DNA from: Setomelanomma holmii
Lineage: Eukaryota > Ascomycota > Dothideomycetes > Pleosporales > Phaeosphaeriaceae
Direction of reading: 5' to 3'
Assembly (NCBI GenBank): GCA_010015745.1
Contig: ML978165.1
Span: 62,001-126,000, forward strand
Length of the DNA stretch: 64,000 bases
The notes beneath the pieces are model-generated. The model worked only from the letters and a program-made list of their open reading frames with translations, ran no database searches and was not told the DNA's origin. Shown piece by piece: positions 10,128-20,522 of this stretch (position 1 is its first letter; the number at the start of each line of letters is the position of its first letter). The position numbers were made by a program, and so were the translations under genes.

Positions 10128-10652
10128 ATGTATGGACTGGCGACAACATGTGCGCGCGTGTGTTTTCCGTGCCGTTAGACTTCACCAAAGCGGTCTCGCG
10201 CAATCAGACGATCAGATAACAAGCAGGCCGCAGGAGGCGAAACCAGCAAAGCCAGGTCGCTGCGATCATCTGATTAGATAAATTCTCGGAGACGATGTCA
10301 AAGAAAACGCAAGAGAGCCAATGGCAGATGAAGTGTGGATGCAAGATCCCACTCTCAAGGATCGGACTCCCGCCTTGAGTTAGCTAAGCAGAGAGAATCT
10401 GCGCTAAGATCAGGAAAGCTGCGGCTGGCCCGGCTCGTACGCTGCGCATCATCACGCGTGCTTCCCGCAGCACGAGCCCTGGTCATGTTTTGGTACTTGG
10501 AAAGTGACGCCGAAGCCGGCCTCGACACTTGAAGCACCTTGATTCTCCCTTCCAGAATTCCGCATGAGGGTGCTTGCATATTCACAGTTACATTTGTTGT
10601 ACAGATCTAGATATCACACCCGACCGATGTCGTCACACATGGCCGTTTCCGC
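10128..10652. other. intergenic, OPT 5' to BCS1-like 3'
   Basis: Holds the OPT upstream region and the downstream region of the BCS1-type gene. TCAGACGATCAGATAAC near 10204 includes a GATA core. No coding frame looks real. Confidence 0.4.
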
Positions 10653-12174
10653 TCACTTCAGATCCACGTGTCCCGGTAGACCCACACGGCTATCCTGCCG
10701 TTTGTGGCCAGCAACCAGGCCTTCCACCATGTCAATCGCACCCCCTGCGTCGTCCTTGTTATACAAGAACAAGCCCTGCAGAGCTGCTGTGCTCATGGAA
10801 TCGATGAGGCCCAACTCCTTGACCCTTGTCATGAATCTCTGCTTCGCTTCACCGCTTGTATCAAACTCGGCGTAAAATCGGTCCCACAGCTGCTCGATCT
10901 GGTACTCGGTCGCTTCGCTAAGCCGCACGGTCATGTCCACGCGACCAGGGCGGATGAGAGCTTCGTCCAGCCGTTCAACGTGGTTGGTCGTTAGAAATAT
11001 GATGCGCTCTTCGGCGCTGGCCACACCGTCAAGTGCGTTGAGCAGACCTGAAAAGGTCACGGAAGCGCTTGCATAGCCATCAGCTCCAGGCTCCTTGCGG
11101 TTCATGAATGCCACATCCACATCCTCGAGCAGTACGACCGTCTTGCGTGGTACCTTGGTCAGGAGATGGTTGAGTCTGTCGTCTGTGAGACCTCGCTCGC
11201 TGACATTCAGTATGGCGATGTTGAAGTCCAAGTGCCCGGCAACAGCCTGAATGAATGAGCTCTTTCCAGTTCCCGGAGGACCATAGAGCAGATAGCCTCT
11301 CCGGTAGGGAATGCCTCTATCGAGATACCATGTTCGCGAAGCAATGAATGCTTCCATGTCTTCGACAATTCTCTCCTTGACACCGCGCTCGAGGACCACG
11401 GACTCAAGGGGTCGCTTCCTCCTGGGCTCGCCAAATTGCTGCCACATAGTGCCCATGGAATTGTATATCAACGTCTTGCCTTCTTGTGACTGCTGGTACA
11501 GCTTGTGTGCTTCAGCGAAGATGTCCTCGAACACGTTTCGATGCGAGTATAGCGTTGTGAGACTGATGGTCTCAAATGGCACGCCATCCTTGACACTGAT
11601 GGTGTTTCGTTCACGTTGTCTGTCGACGAGGATGAAAGCATTGCGGTAGCGGAGGAAGTGACGCCCGGGTCCGGGCACGAAGGAGAAGTGCGCAGCGTGC
11701 GAAGGCCCGTCTTGTGGGAGGAAGGTTTGCACTTGGAGGTGGTGCATACGCGGGTCGACGCGATTGAGGACTTTGGTGAGCAGGCCGCTTCGTGCAGTGG
11801 GCCGCACGCCAGCCTGCTGTGCCCTGTGGTAAGTCGTCATCCATTGGAGGAGCCACGGATAAGCCTCGTCATGGCGAGTGACTTCGAGGTCGACTAGCAT
11901 GCGCCGCCGCAAGAATGCAGCGCCATGTTGGAGCCCTTTTTGCCCTGTACGCGCCGCGACACCAAGCGCAGCAAGACCGAAACCCTGCGCAAATGTAAGC
12001 ACACCTCCGCGTGAGAAATGGCAGTGCGAGGATTGGCCGTACGGCGGTAAAGAAGGGATTGTCCGATATGTGCGAGAAGAGCGACCCGGTGTTCTGGCCG
12101 GTGCTGGCGGTGATCCTCTGCGCCAGCTCTCGCCCGGGCGTTGTGTTGCTGTCCATGGAGCTTGTCACCCACAT
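10653..12174 (-). CDS. BCS1-type mitochondrial AAA ATPase
   Basis: Two exons, 12174-12043 and 11984-10653, give 487 residues. The join produces NPFFTA-GFGLAALG, which matches the Bcs1 membrane-anchor region, then RRRMLVDLEV, the start of the BCS1 N-terminal domain. The AAA core has Walker A GPPGTGKSS at about 279-287, Walker B VVLLEDVDVAF at about 327-337, and sensor/arginine-finger region LTTNHVERLDEALIRPGRVD. Bcs1 sits in the mitochondrial inner membrane and translocates the folded Rieske iron-sulfur protein for complex III. Filamentous fungi carry several Bcs1 paralogues, so this copy need not be the essential one. A second in-frame ATG at 12156 would give 481 residues. Confidence 0.88.
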
Positions 12175-12560
12175 AGAGCTTTCCTAGGGCAGACGCGAGG
12201 GACGCTAGGCGGGGACGCCAAGCAACGTGGGCATGTGTCGCACCTGAAGTACAACGGTGCCACCGAATCCAGGTGCGTGGTCATTAACAATGGCATTGTG
12301 ATCGCGCTATTCGGCAACAACCAGAAATATCAGGGTTTCCCTGAAGCTCATGGAGGGCTTGTTAGTGCCTGCCAACCGAGTGATGGAAGTCGCAGGGCTG
12401 TGATCTGGGGTAGCGCTTTCCCAGCGGCACGGGGCGCTAATGCAGAAGCTTTGGCCCTTCCCAAAGATAAACCTCCACGTCGTTTTCTGGTCTTGATCCT
12501 GTGTTTATACCTGAAGCATCTCGCAAGCGTCTGTCTGAAGCTTGTGCTCATATCTCCACT
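12175..12560. other. shared divergent promoter, BCS1-like / RRM protein
   Basis: Separates two divergent start codons. The plus-strand open frame running through it (from 11878) is antisense to the BCS1-type gene and not convincing. No motif stands out. Confidence 0.4.
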
Positions 12561-14168
12561 ATGGCAACCGTCACCATAGGCAGATCCTATTTCGAAGCCC
12601 TATTGCGAAGGTGAGTGCTTTTCAAGTGAAGCATCATGATGCTCTGCACTGAGCTGTTTGCTGATCAGCGCTCCAGGGCTCAATTTGTGAGCGTGATGGA
12701 TGTGCTGGCTTCGCTTCCTATCTGACTTCCAATCAGCATACCTCTGACGAACATGTCGACTTTCGCCCCAACTTGTTCAACAACGTGACCATTTCCAAGG
12801 CTGAGCATGAATACATGGTTTGTCTTCCCCGACTTTGGCTTCAGATACAGCCCAGACTCAGCAAACATAACGCCAGATATCTCAGTCCGTCTTCGATAGG
12901 CTATGGTTTCAAGAACGCCATGTACAATACTCATACTGACCAATCCCACAGGTCCAGGTGGAACGAGACTACAGTACGTAGACAGGCGGCCCCTCAGCAA
13001 GCGCCTTGTGCTCGACCTGAGTCACTCAACCAATCACTAACCTCATCTAGACTTGCTGAAGAGTGCATTGTTTCGAGGCGGCCTTACGAATGAGACACTC
13101 GAGACCTTGCTTGCGGGCGAGAGCAGTGCTATGGAGGATGAAACCTCGCAGTACGACTTCCATGCTATGGAGGATGAAACCTCGCAGTACGACTTCCATG
13201 CCGACGCCAGCTACAGCGGTACGAGGGCGATACCCTCAGGTCAAGCTGACTCAAGTCATACCGAGCGATCGCCTGTCTCCGATGATACAGCAATCTGCCA
13301 CGGCTCGCTACCGCACGCACGTGCTGCATTCCAGCGAACCGTTAGCTATGGTCAGCCAGACTCATCTACCGGTAGCCCGCCAAAAGACCACGACGGTCAA
13401 AATTCCACTCGACGAGTGCCTGTTCACGATCAGCGCACCATTTGCATCACTAATCTGTCTGAACGAACGACGCACAAGGATTTCGCCGGGATAATCCGTG
13501 GCGGACGTCTTCTGGACATATTCTTACGAAGCGACCGCTCAGCTACTGTATCTTTCGTTGAGGGAGCTGCAGAGTTCCTGGCCTACACAAAGCGCAAAGA
13601 CATCTACCTGCACACAAAGCGCGTAAGTTGACTGGCTAGAATTACTCTCGTTATTGTGGCTGACCCTAAGTAGCTCGAGTTTCGCTGGGCCGATCGCCAG
13701 TTCCACGTTCCGAGCCATGTTTCTAGTAAGATCGCCAATGGAGCAACGCGCAATCTCGTCGTGCGAGGTATCGCCGGCAAATTGACGGCGGATCAGATTC
13801 GAGATCACCTCGATCACATTCACAACCTAGTCGTGGTGGATATCAGCTTCCAAAATGGAGACGCTTACATCTCCACCAACTCGATTCACAATGCTCTTTT
13901 CGCACGAACCTGCATGATGTCTCGCACTGCTTACAAGGGATCGCGTGTCGAGCACTATCCAGATGAGTGCGCTGCTCCGCTGCCTCAGCCACCGAAGAAT
14001 CACTATTCTACCGCTCCACCAGCGCCCGCCAAGTCCAAGCCAATCACGAATGCCTACGCTCTGCTCGATACCGGGTCTGATCTCGAGTCTGAGTCCGAGG
14101 AGGAGTCCTATATGAGTGAGGGTGTGCGCGTCGATCAGCATGCCTGGCGCAATATGGCTGTTGCTTGA
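12561..14168 (+). CDS. RRM-type RNA-binding protein with 12-residue tandem repeat
   Basis: Six exons by splice signals: 12561-12610, 12677-12686, 12737-12817, 12952-12973, 13051-13622 and 13674-14168, totalling 410 codons (409 residues). The joins give MATVTIGRSYFEALLRRAQF-HTSDEH, EHEYM-VQVERDY-NLLKSALF and KR-LEFRWADRQ. Two RRM-like units follow in the second half: RTICITNLSERTTHKDFAGI with SATVSFVEGAAEFLAYTKR, then TRNLVVRGIAGKLTADQIRDHL with GDAYISTNSIHNAL. The C-terminus is acidic and low complexity (GSDLESESEEES). It resembles a conserved group of fungal post-transcriptional regulators of the Nrd1/Csx1 kind, but I do not assign an orthologue. Odd points: exon 2 is only 10 nt, and exon 5 holds an exact in-frame 36-bp duplication. 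Confidence 0.8.
13128..13199 (+). repeat. perfect 2 x 36-bp in-frame tandem repeat
   Basis: Units 13128-13163 and 13164-13199 are identical and each encodes AMEDETSQYDFH inside the RRM protein. Exact identity, including all synonymous positions, points to a recent duplication. Confidence 0.95.
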
Positions 14169-14578
14169 GCCGCACGACAGCACGCTCACTTAGGACGACG
14201 CATTGGAGGCCGTCTTGAGCTGTGATACCTCCTGGCCCCATGTAAGATACACCAAAATAGTCCGGCCCTCGCGCTCTTATCCTTTATCGTTGTGATCGGG
14301 ACAACAGCCGTTATGGCGGTGGTGGAATAAGTTGCTATACTGCCTGTTTGAGAGCACAAAGCATGAGCATCTGATTTGAAGGTCTTGAGTGCTGCAACGG
14401 CGTTATACGGAGTTCGAGGATCATTGTCCTCCATACCTAGATACCCCTTGATGGCATAACCTACCAAATTCATGCTTTCACATGAACGATGGATGAAAAC
14501 CCTCATAGCAACTTCATGAAGTAACATGAACATGAACATTAGCATTAGCCGATCTGCACGACACCGCCCACAGTCCAC
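14169..14578. other. convergent 3' ends
   Basis: Lies between the stop codons of the RRM protein and the rhodopsin-domain protein. Probably two 3' untranslated regions; no coding signal seen. Confidence 0.5.
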
Positions 14579-15828
14579 CTACATCCTAACAATTCTCTCC
14601 CTACTCCCCTCGCCCCTCTCCATCTTAACCGTCTCAAGCACAAACTCCTCATTCTTAATAATCGTACCCATACTGCCCAGCCCCGGCGTCCCATTCCTCC
14701 CGCGACTCGCACTAATCCCGCTCCGCTCCGTGCCGTGGTACTGGTACCCGCTGGCATGCTGAGTGCGTTCGCGCTGTGCTTTTGAAAACAACGCTTTGAG
14801 CGCGGGGATGCTGGCGCACCAGATGCCGATGTTGATTTCGACCATGGACCAGGTGTTTATGGCGACGGAGTCGAAGAAGGGGTCTTTGGACTGGTGGGTG
14901 TTAGTGTTGATACATTTCCGTTCGCCGCATGAAGTAGGATAAAAGGCGATGATAGGTGGATGCACGTACCTCTGTGTATATCCGCACAGAGTATAATCGA
15001 ACAATAGACGCGATGCATGAGAATGTGCCGAGCGCAAAGACGCCGAGGAGAGCGATCTTTTCGCGACCTGGGCGCTGGATACTGAGGAGGAGTTTGATGG
15101 GGAGGACGAGAATGAAGATGTCGATTATGATGTTTGTGGAGCTTGTTGCTGATCATAGTGTCAGTATTGGCTTGGGTGGTTGTGGCGAGGGAAGCAGCGT
15201 ACTGTAGAAGAAGGCAGTGCTGTTGATGCAATGACCTTGGACTAGACCGGTGAAGTCCCACAGCTTGTGGAGCGGCATGCATTGCGCGAGGACGACGATG
15301 ATGCATATTGTACAGAAGGTTGCGAGGAAGTAGATTGTGCCTTTACATATCTTTCCGAACGTTCTTTCGACAGCTGCGGGTACACGTCAGTGTGCTGTTC
15401 AGCAGTATCTGAGAAGTTGAGCTTACCGAGTCGGAGGTAGAAGAAGAGAATGGAGATCTTAATTGCGTTGACACATAGGTAGTATATGATCTCAACGACG
15501 AGGATGACTTTGATCGTGGTGACCATTTGGTTGAAGGTGAGATATTTGCCGCTGTATCCCATGCCATTCTGTCGAAGAACTAGGAGAGCTGCGAGGTATC
15601 CAAAGGTAAAGACCAGTGCGATGACCATGGAGATGTCGTCTTTGCCGAGGTTTCGTACGATGAGTGAGCGAGTGTAGACGCGAAGACTGACGATGATGGC
15701 TAACACAAAATAATCGTTACATTGTGTAGGTCTGGTATAGTGACGAGGGCTTGCTTACCAGAGATAACTGTCAGAGCTATCGACACGCCCGTCACCAAGT
15801 CTTGCCGTGCCTGGCCGTCTGAAGACAT
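14579..15828 (-). CDS. fungal rhodopsin-domain (SAT4/PTH11-like) membrane protein
   Basis: Five exons, 15828-15759, 15699-15427, 15373-15203, 15148-14970 and 14890-14579, give 335 codons (334 residues). Joins yield VIS-AIIVSLRVYTR, YLRL-AVERTFGK, FFY-TTSSTNIIIDIFILVLPI and IYTE-SKDPFFDSVA, all continuous with the fungal rhodopsin-domain family. Seven hydrophobic stretches are visible, including DDISMVIALVFTFGYLAAL, IILVVEIIYYLCVNAIKI, FLATFCTICIIVVL and IDIFILVLPIKLLL, followed by a WSMVEINIGIWCASIPALK motif characteristic of SAT4 proteins. The cytosolic tail of about 60 residues is Ser/Gly/Arg-rich. Members include PTH11-like receptors, but this one lacks an N-terminal CFEM domain, so receptor function and ligand are unknown. 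Confidence 0.88.
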
Positions 15829-17956
15829 GTCGAAGATAAGTAGCGATATCTGCAGTCGCGATGTCTGAAGGACTCGGAATCCAGTATAGAGGTCAAGAAT
15901 TAGACGAGAGGTTACAGATTAAAGCTCACATATATCCTCCGCCACTGCTCTCGTACTTCATGCACGACAGGCGACCAAAGACAAAATGCCACCACCAGCC
16001 GCAACCTTATTGCACGAGACCGAGAGCATAAAGTTTTAACCTTTGCTGCGAAGTTACAACATTATGGGACCCTTGAGACCCCTGCTGACGGGATCGCTTT
16101 CAGCCCTGTTTGTCAAACAACATGTTCGATTACCAGGAATCGACGGGTCTCGCTCCGAATCAGCGCAGTAAAGTTGAGTATAACCGTAGCATGTGCATGG
16201 TCGTCAAACCATCAATTGCAGGTCGGACCCGTCCAATCCTTCGACGCCTCGAATCTAGTCCCTGATCAATGCGATCCGCTGATAGGATGTGCCTTGCAGA
16301 TTTAGTGTAGTACGGTACCGAGATGACGTTGGGAGTTTCAGCTTAATGCGGGGTGAGCTAGGGTATTCATGGTGGTTGGTTCGCGACATGTGAAGCTCAT
16401 CGAAGCACTGAGCATTCCGCTTATCGACAATGACCGAAGGTACTTTAGTTGGTCATGGTGACTGTTGGTGCATCTGTAGCGTCACGACCTGAACAGAATG
16501 AAGAGAGACACGATACGGAGAGGGCGTTCAAGGCAACCCACATGTGCGCGTGTGGAAGTGGTGGCGTTACCGGCCGTTTCAAATCATTAGTAGTGGAAAT
16601 GCGAACCCGATAGCAAATTTGTTCCTTTGCGACCTAACATGCATGGTTTGGAATTCTCGAGCACAGTGCATTCGACGTCCACATCTCAAAGACAATTCTC
16701 GTGATGGCGCAGTGCATTCAGGGAGTGATGCAAGTACTTCCGGTACAACGGCTCTTTCGGCACAATCCAACGTTGGCCATGCCAGGCTAATGAAAAGGCT
16801 AAAGCTGTCTTGTACCGGCGCTCTTCTGGCATATCGCAGGGTACATGACGCGCAGATGGCGCCATCAGATAACTGCTCGACCCGATCCTTCAGAGGCTGC
16901 GGAGACAGGCGCGATGGTGGAGATTGGACAATTGAAGCTGCGGGTGCTTCGAACCGAAGTGCAGGTGAGCACTAGCGCTGCCAAGCGCGCTAATGACCAC
17001 GAGGACAACCGCGGTGATCGTGCTGTCAGTTCAGGCGCTTCCTCCACATTGCGGCACGACTAGCTGTGGAGATTCGAGCAACACGAATTATGGGGTCCCC
17101 GGCCGGCAGAGCGTCGTGTACTGACTTCAGGGAACTTGCTACCCTCAGGTGATCCATCTCTTCGTTTCAGACCTAGAGATCCAAGTGAAACTCTTTATGT
17201 ATTCGAAGTCATTGCGTGAACGCTCAAGTCTGTCTGCAATAGAATGCTTCAATCTGTGTTCATGCTTCGCAGACGTGCTCCACCGAATTGACTCTGGGAG
17301 GATATTGTCCGAGCAGGATGTCGTTATCGAGGCAAGAAGATCTTTCGAATGTGGGTCTGAGATTGGCGGCATTTACTTGGGATACCGAGCAGGACATTTT
17401 ATGTCTCCGTCTTGTTGTAGAGAGTAAAGACGATGGCTAGAGTCTACTTATTCCTGCGACCACTCGTCAAGTTTTCCCGCTTTCCGACGTTATCGGCTTC
17501 AAATATCTCAATCCTCAGCAATTCTGGGCTATTTTACCTCGACACAATCCTTGCGGCGTTCGCTTTCTTACGCGCGAACTGAGTGAACGCTGTATGCGCG
17601 CAGTTTCGAGGGCAGCATGCCCAATTTAATCTTAGCGTAGTGTTAAAAGCCGTGATCGTGGTTCAGCACCTCCGCAGATACAATTAAGTATGGAGATCGT
17701 CCAGAGCGTGACCAGCCTTAAAATTGGCTCCGATTAATCTAGATCCCTCATCTGACCGATGTGGCTCCTAGATTGTGCTGTGCAATGCAAGTGTGGTCGT
17801 TGAATGTCTCTCTCTTGAATAAGCACCGTTGTACCACGTATTGTGATCCTATATTACCTTCATCTCGATCTCGGAGTTTTCATCGTACGCTTCGTTGAGC
17901 TCCTCTCCCGTAATAAGCAGCTCAATACGCTCACAAGCGACAGATTCTTCAGTAAC
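15829..17956. other. 2.1-kb stretch without a supported gene
   Basis: Contains the upstream region of the rhodopsin-domain gene. The largest frame (16544-16975, plus) encodes a basic, Ser/Arg-rich 143-residue sequence with no domain or intron context, and I do not accept it. No repeat or RNA gene recognised. Confidence 0.5.
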
Positions 17957-19945
17957 TTACTGCGTATCAGGACTAAGCCATTGCGCAAAACGAGCATCCA
18001 CGAAGTCGAGAGAGAACTCTTCCACTTTCACAATCAGAACCTCTGTATGATCAGCAATGTATTGCGGTCCGCTGGCTCCGATTGGATATTCCCAGTATAT
18101 CCCATGAGAGTACTGACGGGCCCAGGAATGGTCAATCAAATTATCTCCGTTGACTGTGTGAACGTACAATGAATATGGAAAGTAGCTTTCGTCGATTTTC
18201 GGGATGCTGTTGGACAACCACAGCTCCAGATTGGGACGAGCGGCATGAGCGTTCAAGCCACGACCCTACAGCAGCACATACCCGTAGGCTATCTGCCCGG
18301 TAGCGTCATTGCCTGTCGGTGATGTTGCTACGTCAATTATCTTGACAAAGCTCTTGGGACTTGTCGCCCCAGGAGGATGAAGTTTCTCAAGAGAGTCCAC
18401 ACAAACGGGCCTGTGGCAGATGCCCATGACCAGGAAGGCGCACGCCAGCCGAGGGGTCTGGGACGCATACCCACAGTCGTTCTCCAACAAAGATCAGAGA
18501 CTAGAGTTTCTCTCCAGAGACCAGCTGTGTACAACGCCATCTTCCACGGCATTATCTTGGCAAGTCACTGCAGAGCCGGAAAGATATCCTTCGGGCATGT
18601 CAGAGACATTGCTGTGTACTCATGGACAATCTGGTGCCAACGCTCTTGAAGCTGGCACAGTGACATCTGTGACCAGAGTCTTGGCTGGAACCTGCTCTTC
18701 GTAAATTTCCACGCTATTCCGCTAAACCCTATGTTAGAGCACTCGCAAGTGAACTGCTCGGTGCATTCCCAGACCAATTCTGCGTTCGTGAAATGCACTA
18801 TTCGTGGCGAAAGCATACGCTCTTGAAGAGCCCAGCCTCGTTGTAACAAGGGTAGACCACCAACCTCAATCGGGTCATGATCAATTGGTACATGGCCGTA
18901 TAGTCTGTATGTGTGGGTCGAGGCGTCTGAGCATTGCCACTCTCGACATTGATGTTCGTGAGACGTGACAGCATAACAGCCTCCGTCAGGATCTGAAGAC
19001 CGAGTCGCCATCAACGTCAGGCTCGCATTCTTGTAGATACTGGCCACCTTACTGCCTTCGTGACGCCAATCTTCTACACAGTCTTAAATGATACAAAGAC
19101 TGTCGATCCACATGTATCTGTAGCCTAGACGATACGCGAAGAAGATGGCTTCTCGAAAAGTCAGTGGAAGATCCAGCCACGATATTTCCTTTTGGTATTG
19201 CGTCAGTGTCTGAACTGTGGTCTTGACCATCTTCTTTGAGCCCCAACAGTGACTGAGACAGACATAAGGCGCCACTTCGCCTCTGGAAACGTGAAGTCTC
19301 ACATTGCTGGGTCCTTCAATTCGGAGGATTCTGGTCGGTAAGAGACTAAGCGTGCTAAGAGCACAAATTGCTGTGCTCGTTGACGTACTGTTCAAGCTGG
19401 GCTCGTGTCCACGAGACAGGTTTGTCGGAACCAGTATCGCCGGAAATGGGAGGTCTAGATGTAATCATTGGCCACGGGCTGAGATGATCTATAAAAATGA
19501 ACAAAGCGAGCAAGCCGAATACGGAAAGTCTCTCACCTGGATACTTTGATATGTGCATTTCTGCAACTTGGAGATGATAGTCTACTTCAGAGTCCCAAGT
19601 TTTGTGTTCTAAAGGCTGCATGTCGTCCTGAATATGCTCGTTCTCAGACCTCAGATGCTTCTTCTCCTCTACTTTTTCATTCGCGAGTTGTGCCTGTCCT
19701 TCGCCGCAGAGCACTAGCTCGTCCTTGTCATCGGATAGGTTATCGTCGAAATCTTCCTCTTCAAATAGATGCAGGACGAATTGGGTCCCCGTGCCATAGC
19801 CTTGGCGCTTCTTTGATAGATCTTGTATGCGTATCGAAACTAGATGATGCTCATTGACGTTCCGGTAATGCGCATAGAGGACATTAAGTAGCAGTGCGCA
19901 GTCCTGGCACCCTCCCTTTGAAGACCTCTCAAGGTCTGCCACCAA
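17957..19945 (-). pseudogene. decayed HET-domain gene (relic 1)
   Basis: Heterokaryon-incompatibility (HET) family remnant. Recognisable blocks are TRILRIEGPSNVRLHV, YVCLSHCWG, FREAIFFAYRLGYRYMWIDS, then IYKNASLTLMATRSS, RGWALQERMLSPRIVHF, KDIFPAL and RAPSWSWAS, in HET-gene order. They are separated by at least five lesions: a frameshift around 19355-19395; an in-frame TAA at 19084-19086 where the protein continues with DCVEDWRHEG; an in-frame TGA at 18565-18567 after FPALQ; a frameshift around 18410-18440; and an in-frame TAG at 18266-18268. One genuine-looking intron (GTGAGA..TTATAG) lies around 19480-19530. The 5' end is uncertain and may extend beyond 19945, since a CxxC-containing frame lies at about 19950-20070. 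Functional HET proteins trigger incompatibility cell death; this copy could make at most fragments. Confidence 0.85.
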
Positions 19946-20522
19946 ATGCTTTTGCGCCCGTGCGGGATGAGTTACCGGGCTTCAGAGAAATGAGGTCCAG
20001 CAGGGACCGAACACTCAGCTTATTGCACCTTGCCGCTTCCGACTCACACGTGCCGCAGGCAATATAAGACGCTGTCTAATTATAGACGTCACTGAGCAGC
20101 CAAGGGAACAAAACACACAGACCATTTGTTGCGTGGCGTGATATGGGCTTTGTCCGCAACCGGTAACAGATGGTGCAGTCTGGGGCGTCGCTGAACAAGG
20201 CTTCATGCAAGATGAGAGAAGTGGTCAAATGAGCGCAAAGTTCACGTGGATGAGGTCTGAATGGGCAGGTTAGCGTCTTGTGCATTGCAGTAGAAGCTAG
20301 AACCTCGACTGTCGTTGAAGAGGACGCGGAGGAGCTGCACGAGACGTTAGAGCATGCAAAGCCACCTTGAGATTCCCGCGAGCAATCAAGGCAACAACAA
20401 CCGCCACACAACGCGCCTGCAAGGATAATGTCGAGCACTGTCTGAAGGACACATAGCGACACGAAACGAGTGGGTATATCAGAATCATTATACAGAATTA
20501 GCATTTCTTTCTGCACATCTCA
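19946..20522. other. intergenic upstream of HET relic 1
   Basis: May include a decayed first exon of the HET relic. A 146-codon minus-strand frame at 20076-20516 is Cys/Ser-rich but shows no domain and no intron structure, and I do not call it. Confidence 0.4.

Noticed and set aside
11878..12579. 233-codon plus-strand frame
   Set aside because: Antisense to the BCS1-type gene and its promoter; no domain content.
13063..13494. 143-codon alternative frame in the RRM gene
   Set aside because: Overlaps a well-supported spliced gene in another frame and lacks RRM features.
16544..16975. 143-codon plus-strand frame
   Set aside because: No recognisable domain, splice context or coding bias; isolated in an intergenic stretch.
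20076..20516. 146-codon Cys/Ser-rich minus-strand frame
   Set aside because: Cysteines lack a regular pattern, no secretion signal with processing site I trust, and it lies beside a decayed gene.
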